A stretch of DNA of 5,345 nt from Chlamydiota bacterium (GTDB lineage: Bacteria > Chlamydiota > Chlamydiia > Chlamydiales > Rhabdochlamydiaceae): assembly GCA_023269365.1 (NCBI GenBank), contig JAHFTN010000101.1, positions 1 through 5,345 on the forward strand. The letters run 5' to 3'. The notes beneath the pieces were generated by a model. It ran no database searches. It saw only the letters and a list, made by a program, of their open reading frames with translations, and was not told where the DNA came from. This document shows, piece after piece, positions 1 to 4,608 of the stretch. The stretch's first letter is position 1, and the number at the start of each line of letters is the position of its first letter. A program made the translations under genes and the position numbers.

Positions 1-106
1 ACCAAAAGAGATCGCCTTTAAATACAAACAACGCAAACCCTACCGCCGTAAAGTGGGCCACCGCCAGCGTTACTTGCGCGTAAAAATTACTGAGATCACA
101 GTTTAA
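1..106 (+). CDS. rplU: Large-subunit ribosomal protein L21, C-terminal end (partial)
   Basis: The frame that opens at base 2 gives 34 residues before the TAA stop at 104-106; the 5' part lies outside the window. The visible tail is very basic and carries the L21 C-terminal pattern: KYKQRKPYRRK, then GHRQRYLRVKI, ending ITEITV. L21 binds 23S rRNA in the 50S subunit. It lies 13 bp upstream of rpmA, and this L21-L27 pairing is near universal in bacteria. The rpmA Shine-Dalgarno sequence overlaps the end of this gene, so the two are very probably co-transcribed. The identification is firm because the tail motif and the downstream neighbour agree. Confidence 0.93.
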   Translation, partial: PKEIAFKYKQRKPYRRKVGHRQRYLRVKITEITV

Positions 107-119
107 AGGAGTTTTCACT

Positions 120-371
120 ATGGCACATAAGAAAGGGCAAGGCTCGACACGCAACGGGCGCGACTCTAAAGCGCAGCGCTTGGGGGTTAAAGCAACGGGA
201 GGAGAGTTCGTCACCACAGGAAGCATTATAGTGAGACAACGCGGAACCAAGTGGCTCCCTAGTAAGAATGTCGGCATAGGCAGAGATGACACTCTATATG
301 CCCTCATCGACGGAATTGTCACCTTCCGCAAGAGCAGCCGCACCCACGTTTCTGTGCTTCCACAAGCTTAA
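120..371 (+). CDS. rpmA: Large-subunit ribosomal protein L27
   Basis: The gene encodes 83 residues, the usual length for L27. The N-terminus MAHKKGQGSTRNGRDS is the family signature. It is followed by RLGVK, the GSIIVRQRGTKW core (residues 34-45) and NVGIGRDDTLYAL (50-62). L27 sits at the 50S peptidyl-transferase centre, where its flexible N-terminal tail contacts the tRNA acceptor ends. Here the tail starts directly at MAHKK, without the cleavable N-terminal extension found in many Firmicutes. A good Shine-Dalgarno sequence (AAAGGAG, 105-111) ends 8 bp before the ATG. An 18-bp perfect palindrome covers the last codons and the stop, and a strong hairpin follows at 401-424. The tail after residue 62 is diverged but colinear with the family. 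Confidence 0.98.
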   Translation: MAHKKGQGSTRNGRDSKAQRLGVKATGGEFVTTGSIIVRQRGTKWLPSKNVGIGRDDTLYALIDGIVTFRKSSRTHVSVLPQA

Positions 372-400
372 GCTTGTGTTGTTTGCGGATAGGTTCATGG

Positions 401-433
401 ATGCCCCTAATTTTTTAGGGGCATTCTTATTTT
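401..433 (+). terminator. Hairpin terminator or attenuator between rpmA and obg
   Basis: A perfect 10-bp stem (401-410 ATGCCCCTAA with 415-424) closes a TTTT loop and is followed by TCTTATTTT. The stem is GC-rich in its middle and the tail is only moderately U-rich, so it may be leaky. It ends about 16 bp before the obg ATG at 450, which leaves no room for a separate obg promoter downstream of it. A second, smaller hairpin lies upstream at 361-378: 7-bp stem, TTAA loop, then TTGTTT. Confidence 0.75.
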
Positions 434-449
434 AAGAGAATAAAAAAAG

Positions 450-1463
450 ATGTTTGTCGATTCAGCAAAAATTCAACTTCGAGCGGGCAAAGGGGGCAAC
501 GGCGTTGTCGCTTGGAGAAGAGAGAAATACATCCCCAAGGGGGGCCCTGTCGGCGGTAATGGCGGCAACGGCGGCTCTATTGTATTAAAAGCAGACGTCC
601 ACATCCCCTCTCTTGAGAGCTTTCGCAACCGGCGACAGATCCATGCAGAAAACGGCCTTCCCGGTGGGGGTAACTTGCAAAAAGGGCGCGATGGGAAGAG
701 CCTCACCTTGCTCGTCCCCTGCGGCACCCTCGTTAAAGACACCTCTACCCAAGAGGTGTTATTTGATTTTACCCACGAAGGGCAAGAATTCCTCATCTGT
801 AAAGGGGGCAAAGGGGGCAAGGGGAACCACTGCTTCAAATCCCCTACAAACCAAGCGCCTAACACCTTTACGCCTGGCACCGAAGGGGAATCTGTAGAAA
901 TCGAACTCGAGCTCAAACTCATCGCAGACATTGGCCTCATCGGCATGCCGAATGCGGGCAAGTCGACACTCCTATCCGCCATGACCCACGTCCCTGTGAA
1001 GATCGCAGCCTATCCTTTCACCACCTTGCATCCCAATTTAAGCTACCTCTACATCAAACAGGGCCCCAGGATTTTGATCGCAGACATCCCCGGCATCATT
1101 GAAAATGCACATAAAAACAAGGGACTCGGATTCGCTTTTTTAAAACATATCGAACGCTCTGCAGCGCTTCTTTTTGTGATCGACGTGTCTGGATTTGAAG
1201 GGAGGGAGCCGTTAGAAGATTTCCTCACCCTGCGCAACGAGTTAAAAAACTACCGCCCCGAGCTGTTAGAAAAGCCATTCCTCGTCGTTTTAAACAAAAT
1301 CGACCAAGAAGGCGCAGAAGAACACCTGCAACATTTTTACGAGCACACCTCCCTCCCCAAAGAGCAGCTCTTTCCCCTCTCCGCCATGCAGAAACAAGGC
1401 TTAGAGCCCCTCATCGAAGCGATGCGCGCACTCGTGCCCCACGAAGCTTTATCATTGGGTTAG
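450..1463 (+). CDS. obg: Obg family GTPase (ObgE/CgtA)
   Basis: The gene encodes 337 residues, close to the length of short Obg proteins that lack a long C-terminal extension. Obg is a ribosome-associated GTPase acting in late 50S assembly and stress or growth control. The N-terminal Obg fold (residues 1-158) is glycine-rich with RAGKGGNG (11-18), RREKYIPKGGP (23-33), GGNGGNGG (35-42) and KGGKGGKGN (118-126). The G domain has P-loop GMPNAGKST (165-173), switch I YPFTTLHPN (188-196), G3 DIPG (212-215) followed by the Obg-type IIENAH, G4 NKID (282-285) and G5 SA (311-312). All nucleotide-binding motifs are intact. After G5 only about 25 residues remain. The Shine-Dalgarno sequence is weak (AAGAG, 434-438). 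It follows rplU-rpmA as in many bacteria, but behind a hairpin terminator. Its last 12 bp overlap the end of a convergent small ORF. Confidence 0.97.
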   Translation: MFVDSAKIQLRAGKGGNGVVAWRREKYIPKGGPVGGNGGNGGSIVLKADVHIPSLESFRNRRQIHAENGLPGGGNLQKGRDGKSLTLLVPCGTLVKDTSTQEVLFDFTHEGQEFLICKGGKGGKGNHCFKSPTNQAPNTFTPGTEGESVEIELELKLIADIGLIGMPNAGKSTLLSAMTHVPVKIAAYPFTTLHPNLSYLYIKQGPRILIADIPGIIENAHKNKGLGFAFLKHIERSAALLFVIDVSGFEGREPLEDFLTLRNELKNYRPELLEKPFLVVLNKIDQEGAEEHLQHFYEHTSLPKEQLFPLSAMQKQGLEPLIEAMRALVPHEALSLG

Positions 1464-1717
1464 ATCAGCGTAGTTGGTAAGGACTTTGGAAAACAACTCC
1501 CCAATTAAATAACCCACTGAAACACTCAATGTTCTAGCTGCAATACTCTTACAAGAAAAATCATTTCCTCCCTCATCTGGGGAAACAGAAAAAATAGCTA
1601 AAGAAACTGCTACTGCAACAACCGCAATTTTTTTGCCCTGTTACTCTCTTCAACAGGAGCATCCGGACTTGCTAGAAGAAAGCCAAATGTTCCCCATCCT
1701 ACACTACTTAAATTCAT
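1452..1717 (-). pseudogene. Small frameshifted gene, 88 codons if one slip is allowed; no known family
   Basis: This gene is seen only when two frames are joined. From the ATG at 1717 the first frame runs 30 residues (MNLSSVGWGTFGFLLASP..., ending NRAKK) to a run of seven A's (plus-strand T's at 1628-1634), and meets a stop five codons later. Stepping back one base there continues as IAVVAVAVSLAIFSVSP... and ends LTNYADLTQ at the TGA at 1454-1452. The second frame has a stop (TAA) just before the A-run, so the switch must fall in a narrow window around it. Translation support is good: AAGGGT (1729-1724) lies 6 bp before the ATG. The joined 88-residue product has a hydrophobic stretch at 31-44 and an amphipathic C-terminus. 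The slip point reads GCA AAA AAA, an A AAA AAA slippery heptamer in frame. It could therefore be a decayed gene, a homopolymer sequencing error, or a true -1 frameshift or transcriptional slippage. The MITE at 1740 sits just upstream. Confidence 0.5.
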
Positions 1718-1730
1718 AATTTTACCCTTA

Positions 1731-1739
1731 AGGTTTTAC
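1731..1739. repeat. Left 9-bp target-site duplication of the MITE
   Basis: AGGTTTTAC directly abuts the left terminal inverted repeat and is repeated perfectly at 1912-1920 directly outside the right one. A perfect 9-mer falling at both boundaries by chance is very unlikely. Confidence 0.8.
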
Positions 1740-1911
1740 CTCTGTACTGGACAAAACTCCTCGCCTAAAAAAATCGAGGAGAGAAATAACAAGATATTAG
1801 GATGGACAGGATGGGGAAATTTATTTTTTTGCTTTTCATCCTGTCCATCCTAATATCTTGTTATTTTTTCTTTTCTCCTTCCCCACTAAAAAAATTTTGT
1901 CTAGTACAGAG
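1740..1911. mobile_element. MITE-like palindromic non-autonomous element, 172 bp
   Basis: The ends are inverted repeats: left 1740-1756 CTCTGTACTGGACAAAA, and right 1895-1911, whose complement differs at one base (A for the second G of TGG), so 16 of 17 match. Both ends are flanked by the same 9-bp direct repeat (AGGTTTTAC). The arms continue inward: a diverged stretch of about 25-30 bp, then a perfect 30-bp inverted repeat around a 23-base loop. The whole element can therefore fold on itself. It holds no ORF, which fits a non-autonomous element moved in trans by a DDE transposase; a 9-bp duplication is seen in several IS families, so I do not assign one. It lies between the 3' end of the MFS gene and the start of the frameshifted small gene, both on the minus strand. 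It could therefore have cut the small gene off from its original upstream region. Confidence 0.75.
1784..1866. terminator. Perfect 30-bp inverted repeat inside the MITE; likely bidirectional terminator
   Basis: Bases 1784-1813 and 1837-1866 are exact reverse complements around a 23-base AT-rich loop (1814-1836). On the plus strand the stem runs into TTATTTTTTCTTTT (1861-1874), so a transcript reading out of obg should stop here. On the minus strand the stem is followed by TTATTTCTC and then a second hairpin (1757-1763 with 1775-1781), which could stop transcripts coming from the MFS gene. Stem strength is clear from the sequence; terminator function is inferred. Confidence 0.6.
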
Positions 1912-1920
1912 AGGTTTTAC
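1912..1920. repeat. Right 9-bp target-site duplication of the MITE
   Basis: AGGTTTTAC directly follows the right terminal inverted repeat and matches 1731-1739 in all nine bases and in the same orientation. Joining the outer flanks with one copy removed would give the empty site. Confidence 0.8.
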
Positions 1921-1946
1921 ATAACATCTGCCCTTACCTCTAAAAA

Positions 1947-3203
1947 TCAGGTTCTAGACGATTGGTATTTGCGGTCGGGGTGATGAAATAGGACCACCGT
2001 GACGACAGCGATCAGCGTAAAGCCTGCGAGCAGGAGGAACGCCCCTTTGTAATTTCCGGTGATGTCGACGATGAGTCCTGTTAACACGGGCGCTAAGATG
2101 CCAGCTAAAGAGAGACAGCTCGACGTGATCCCTTGGGCCGCTCCCACACGCTCTTTCGCCACATCGATATTTGTGCTAAAAAAAGCAGGCTGAGGCAACA
2201 TGCCAAACCCGATTCCCAAACTCAAAAACACAATAGAGAGCCCCAAACTATTTGCAAAGCTCAAGAAGATAAAAAAGATCGCAGCGAGAAACTGAGAACT
2301 CCAAATCACGTGTGCCCTTGCAAGGCGCGTGCTTCCCGTCTTTTGATAGAGCCAATCTGAAATAACGCCGCCCGCTTTTAAGAAGATCGCCCCCGTCAAC
2401 CAAGGGATCGTCAAGTACCAGCCCACACTTTTTAAGTTAAGGCCGTGTTGCGATAGAAAGTAGCCGGGAAGCCACAGGGTGGCAAAAAATAACATGTAGC
2501 CAAATGCAAAGTAGGCGATATTGTTAGCGATGAGGGCAGGATGGGTTAAAATGAACCGCCAGTCCATCTTTTCTTTATCTTTAATACTTAAATTTGAAGC
2601 ACTGATTAGCTTTTTCTCTTCTTCTCCTACGAAGCGGCACTCTTCTGGCTTATCCCTAAATAAAAAATACCACACAAAGGCCCATACGATGCCAATGGCG
2701 CTAATGGCAATAAACATCGTTCTCCATCCAAAATCAGAAACGAGATAGGCGCAAACAGGAGCTCCTAACACAGAAGAGAGGGGGATTGCCACAAGGCCCA
2801 AAGAGAGCGCCCTGGCTCTTTCTGAGGCGGGAAGCCAGTCGCTAATCGAGCGGCTCATCGCCGGAAAGTGGGGTCCTTCTGTAACTCCCAATAGGAAGCG
2901 AAGGCCGATAAATCCCCAAAACCCCGCAGCAAAGCCGAGCAGTCCCACGCAGATAGACCACCCCACGGCAGCTAAAGGCCATATCAGGCGAGAGCCGAAC
3001 CGATCGACAAGCCATCCGCCCAAAGCTGTCAGTAACACATACCCCACGCCAAAGGCCGACAAGATCATCCCAAATTGGGTATCGCTAAAATGAAATTCCT
3101 TTTTCAAAGGCTCGATGACAAAAGAGATCGCAGAGCGATCAATAAAATTGACCAGGGTGATAAAAAAAATTAAACCCGTCACAACCCACCGATAATGTCT
3201 CAT
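1947..3203 (-). CDS. MFS transporter, anion:cation symporter (ACS) type
   Basis: From the chosen ATG the gene encodes 418 residues with about twelve hydrophobic segments, typical of the major facilitator superfamily. TM1 carries NFIDRSAIS (19-27). The MFS motif A is GWLVDRFGSR (63-72) between TM2 and TM3. TM4 has RFLLGVTEGPHFPA (102-115), a pattern of the ACS family (hexuronate, glucarate, galactonate and sialin-type carriers). A charged cytoplasmic loop (about 183-220) splits the two halves. The likely role is proton- or sodium-driven uptake of an organic anion across the inner membrane; the substrate cannot be read from the sequence. The frame stays open upstream to a TTG at 3302, but I chose 3203 because AAAGGAG lies just before it and MRHYRW leads straight into TM1. 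It lies 122 bp downstream of recO on the same strand, so co-transcription is possible. Its 3' end faces the MITE, which may supply its terminator. Confidence 0.88.
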   Translation of the reverse strand: MRHYRWVVTGLIFFITLVNFIDRSAISFVIEPLKKEFHFSDTQFGMILSAFGVGYVLLTALGGWLVDRFGSRLIWPLAAVGWSICVGLLGFAAGFWGFIGLRFLLGVTEGPHFPAMSRSISDWLPASERARALSLGLVAIPLSSVLGAPVCAYLVSDFGWRTMFIAISAIGIVWAFVWYFLFRDKPEECRFVGEEEKKLISASNLSIKDKEKMDWRFILTHPALIANNIAYFAFGYMLFFATLWLPGYFLSQHGLNLKSVGWYLTIPWLTGAIFLKAGGVISDWLYQKTGSTRLARAHVIWSSQFLAAIFFIFLSFANSLGLSIVFLSLGIGFGMLPQPAFFSTNIDVAKERVGAAQGITSSCLSLAGILAPVLTGLIVDITGNYKGAFLLLAGFTLIAVVTVVLFHHPDRKYQSSRT

Positions 3204-3207
3204 GCAT

Positions 3208-3214
3208 CTCCTTT
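3208..3214 (-). promoter_or_regulatory. Shine-Dalgarno site that fixes the MFS start
   Basis: On the minus strand AAAGGAG is followed by four bases (ATGC) and then the ATG at 3203. The spacing is short but the match is strong. The longer reading from the TTG at 3302 has no comparable site and adds 33 residues that are not part of the MFS fold. An ATG one register earlier (3207) is out of frame. Confidence 0.65.
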
Positions 3215-3325
3215 GTAAAGTTAGGTTGCGGACTCCCACAACCTTCGATGATTTGCCCAACAAGGGTGCCAGAAAAGGTAAAAAAAAGCAATCTATACCC
3301 AAACAACTTCAAAAATAAGTTTTCA

Positions 3326-3904
3326 TCAAGAAATTAAGGAACTGATCTTGTGTAACAACTCGTTAGATACAAGCAAATTGTTTAAAGAAGAAAACTGCTG
3401 TGCTCGGCTTAAAATAAAAAGTTGTTTCTGCTCAGCAGGAGAAAACTCGGGGGGAACGTCATGCCAGACCCCCTCATGCCTAAGCAACTTGAGGTAGAAG
3501 CTCGCCAAAAGGGCTTGTGGCGGATTAACTCGACAGACGTGCCCATGGTAGGCTTTGTACAGCTCGAAGAGTTGCGGCGCCGCTTTTCCCGGCAGCTGAG
3601 AGCGCATAATGGCTTGAGAAAGGGCCCCTGCCGTGCGCAGCCATTCCAAATTTCCCCTTAAGACGAGGTGCTCATTTAACACCGTCCCATCTTGAAAGCG
3701 CATCAGCTCTGAGCGCCCCCTCAAAAAATGGTATTCCCCGTGGCAAAAGGGGGTCGTAAGCGCAAGTAGATGGGTCCGCTTGGGAGAGACCCCCTTGACA
3801 ATGAGGCTAAGCACCCCATGCGGGGTAAAGAGCGTGATAATCCGCTCCCGTTCTTTATACTCTTGGGAGCGCAGCACGATCCCTTCTGTTTTTTCTTCTT
3901 GCAT
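3326..3904 (-). CDS. recO: DNA repair protein RecO, short form
   Basis: The protein has 192 residues; RecO is usually about 230-260. RecO works with RecF and RecR to load RecA onto SSB-coated single-stranded DNA. The N-terminal OB fold is clear: EGIVLRSQEYKERERIITLFTPHG (7-30), then VLSLIVKGV (31-39). The helical part follows, with LEWLRTAGALSQAI (86-99) and a LLASFYLKLLRHEGV segment (132-146). The C-terminal end (FSPAEQKQLFILSRAQQFSSL, 154-174) matches the last RecO helices. Between residues 146 and 154, where many RecO proteins have a cysteine-rich zinc loop, only about eight residues remain; the whole protein has just two cysteines (54, 124). The ATG start fits the domain start, but no good Shine-Dalgarno is visible. 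It diverges from the tRNA-Arg gene 61 bp away and lies upstream of the MFS gene. Confidence 0.85.
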   Translation of the reverse strand: MQEEKTEGIVLRSQEYKERERIITLFTPHGVLSLIVKGVSPKRTHLLALTTPFCHGEYHFLRGRSELMRFQDGTVLNEHLVLRGNLEWLRTAGALSQAIMRSQLPGKAAPQLFELYKAYHGHVCRVNPPQALLASFYLKLLRHEGVWHDVPPEFSPAEQKQLFILSRAQQFSSLNNLLVSNELLHKISSLIS

Positions 3905-3965
3905 AAGGGCAATTGTGCAAGCCTCACTTGTTTTTTTCTAGTGAAACAAGTAACCTCGATTCCTT

Positions 3966-4039
3966 GCACCGATAGCTCAATCGGATAGAGTACCCGGCTT
4001 CGAACCGGGTGGTTACAGGTTCGAGTCCTGTTCGGTGCA
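3966..4039 (+). tRNA. tRNA-Arg, anticodon TCG
   Basis: The 74-base cloverleaf is complete. The acceptor stem GCACCGA pairs with TCGGTGC (4032-4038). The D stem GCTC/GAGT has one G-T pair. The anticodon stem CCCGG/CCGGG (3993-3997, 4005-4009) holds the loop CTTCGAA with anticodon TCG at 4000-4002. A five-base variable loop follows, then the T arm ACAGG-TTCGAGT-CCTGT. The discriminator base is A (4039), as expected for bacterial tRNA-Arg. The 3' CCA is not encoded. It would read CGA and CGG. Upstream, TTGTTT (3928-3933) lies 17 bp from TAACCT (3951-3956), a weak candidate promoter; an 8-bp inverted repeat (3926-3933, 3944-3951) overlaps it. It lies head-to-head with recO and its end is 16 bp from the convergent lipoprotein gene. 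Confidence 0.96.
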
Positions 4040-4055
4040 TATTTTCGAAAGAGGC

Positions 4056-4253
4056 CTATTCTTGAGGCTCTATGATCAGGATCTCTTGGGGGTCTGGGGG
4101 ATCTGCCAGGACGACTTTGCGGTCGCGCTCTTCGTCAGTAATCCACTCCTCTTCCTCATCTGCCATGACCATATTGTCGTAGTCGGGCTCCATCTCTTCC
4201 TCGGGCTGGGAGCAGGCGGCTAGTAAAACAAAGAGAAGCGAAAAATATTTCAT
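4056..4253 (-). CDS. Small acidic lipoprotein, unknown function
   Basis: The gene encodes 65 residues. The start is a short lipoprotein signal: Lys2, a hydrophobic run YFSLLFVLLAA, and a lipobox LAAC with the modified cysteine at 14. The mature part is only 52 residues with about 20 Asp/Glu against three Lys/Arg, including a run of four Glu at 33-36. With Ser after the cysteine, a Lol-type system would be expected to send it to the outer membrane, facing the periplasm; this is inferred. I chose the ATG at 4253 because AAGGTG lies 5 bp upstream and a perfect TATAAT lies 30 bp upstream; the open frame extends to 4301, but that would bury the signal peptide. It belongs to no family I recognise. 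It diverges from the 61-residue gene at 4347 with overlapping promoters. Small acidic lipoproteins can bind cations or act as tethers, but nothing here shows which. Confidence 0.78.
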   Translation of the reverse strand: MKYFSLLFVLLAACSQPEEEMEPDYDNMVMADEEEEWITDEERDRKVVLADPPDPQEILIIEPQE

Positions 4254-4266
4254 AAAGGCACCTTGT

Positions 4267-4278
4267 GAACCTGGGTTC
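4267..4278. promoter_or_regulatory. Hyphenated palindrome at the predicted lipoprotein transcript start
   Basis: GAACC-TG-GGTTC is a 5-2-5 palindrome. It overlaps the expected minus-strand start near 4277 and lies about 44-55 bp upstream of the predicted sigma-54 start. A two-base centre is too tight for a stable RNA hairpin, so a protein-binding site is more plausible than an RNA element. No known operator matches it in my memory. It is short enough to be chance. Confidence 0.3.
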
Positions 4279-4283
4279 TTTTC

Positions 4284-4312
4284 ATTATAACTGATTGGCA
4301 CGCTTCTTGCAT
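4284..4312 (-). promoter_or_regulatory. Sigma-70-type promoter of the lipoprotein gene
   Basis: Read on the minus strand, a perfect -10 TATAAT (4289-4284) is preceded at 17 bp by ATGCAA (4312-4307), which matches the -35 consensus at three of six positions. The start would fall near 4277, giving a leader of about 24 bases that holds the AAGGTG ribosome site. The -35 element is the same six bases, on the other strand, as the -12 element of the plus-strand sigma-54 promoter, so the two polymerases could not occupy the region together. Confidence 0.6.
4295..4312 (+). promoter_or_regulatory. Sigma-54 (RpoN) -24/-12 promoter
   Basis: TTGGCACG-CTTC-TTGCAT matches the published sigma-54 consensus (YTGGCACG-N4-TTGCW) at every specified position, including the invariant GG (4297-4298) and GC (4309-4310) ten bases apart. 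Transcription would start about 12 bases past the GC, near 4322. This gives a leader of about 25 bases with AAGGTG (4336-4341) ahead of the ATG at 4347. Position, orientation and spacing all fit the gene downstream. Sigma-54 promoters need an AAA+ activator bound upstream; no such gene is in the window. Confidence 0.85.
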
Positions 4313-4346
4313 CTAGATTTTATTACCATTCAATGAAGGTGACATT

Positions 4347-4532
4347 ATGATGAACCAAGAAGAGATGTTAAGGAAAATTTCAGAGCTTGAGTCGATGAAC
4401 GATCAGCTCCAGACAGAGATTCGCTACCTCGATAAACTGTTAAAAAAGGTGGGGTTCTCAGAGGGGCTTAAAACGCTGAAAGCTGCCGCACACGAGCTAC
4501 TCGATCAAGACAAAGATGCGGAAGGATTCTAA
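4347..4532 (+). CDS. Small helical (coiled-coil) protein, predicted sigma-54 regulated
   Basis: The gene encodes 61 residues starting MMNQEEMLRKISELESMNDQ, with a second in-frame ATG at codon 2. The Shine-Dalgarno AAGGTG (4336-4341) lies 5 bp before the first ATG and 8 bp before the second, so either may be used. Residues 4-35 are a likely coiled coil, with hydrophobic positions at M7, I11, L14, M17, L21, I25, L28 and L31/L32. A GF turn follows (36-37), then a second short helix EGLKTLKAAAHELL. It has no signal peptide or membrane segment, so it is probably cytosolic. It belongs to no family I can name; a chaperone-like or regulatory adaptor shape is possible but not shown. A near-perfect sigma-54 promoter stands directly upstream, and a long hairpin begins at its stop codon, so it appears to be transcribed alone. 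The acidic lipoprotein is divergent. Confidence 0.8.
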   Translation: MMNQEEMLRKISELESMNDQLQTEIRYLDKLLKKVGFSEGLKTLKAAAHELLDQDKDAEGF

Positions 4533-4608
4533 TAGACTTCTTTCGGAACTTGCTTTGCTTGAAAAAATCATCGGTTTTTTCTGCAAATGAAGTTTCGAAA
4601 GAAGTCTA
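4533..4608. terminator. Long hairpin between convergent genes, likely bidirectional terminator
   Basis: Bases 4533-4545 (TAGACTTCTTTCG) pair perfectly with 4596-4608. The stem goes on through a G-T pair (4546/4595) and AACTT/AAGTT (4547-4551 with 4590-4594). After an internal loop, a second stem GAAAAAA/TTTTTTC (4561-4567 with 4575-4581) caps it. The structure starts directly after the stop of the 61-residue gene, and its right edge contains the stop codon of the SNF2 gene. There is no long U-tract after the outer stem, so it is not a classic intrinsic terminator for either strand, though the inner stem plus T-run may act as one. Confidence 0.6.

Noticed and set aside
818..826. Short GGGGGCAAA-type tandem repeats in obg (two places)
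   Set aside because: They encode the KGGKGGKG loops conserved in the Obg fold and are not a separate repeat element.
613..897. 94-residue plus-strand frame inside obg
   Set aside because: It lies in another frame over fully conserved Obg sequence, with no ribosome site and a low-complexity basic product.
473..982. 169-residue open frame on the minus strand inside obg
   Set aside because: It is the antisense shadow of the glycine-rich Obg domain: the product is an artefact of Gly codons read as Pro (repeated PLPPLPP). No ribosome site, no recognisable domain.
3204..3302. 33-residue N-terminal extension of the MFS transporter from a TTG
   Set aside because: It has no ribosome site, is outside the MFS fold, and a strong AAAGGAG precedes the ATG at 3203.
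3926..3951. 8-bp inverted repeat with a T-run upstream of tRNA-Arg
   Set aside because: The stem is AT-rich with a ten-base loop and lies between divergent genes, where no terminator is needed; it is likely chance or part of a promoter.
3721..3969. 82-residue minus-strand frame over the recO start
   Set aside because: It overlaps the RecO OB fold in another frame and runs into the tRNA gene; the product is lysine-rich and unlike any protein.
4035..4223. 62-residue plus-strand frame opposite the lipoprotein
   Set aside because: It begins inside the tRNA 3' end and mirrors the acidic lipoprotein codons; no ribosome site.
4254..4301. 16-residue upstream extension of the lipoprotein
   Set aside because: It would place the signal peptide internally, and the predicted transcript start near 4277 lies downstream of it.
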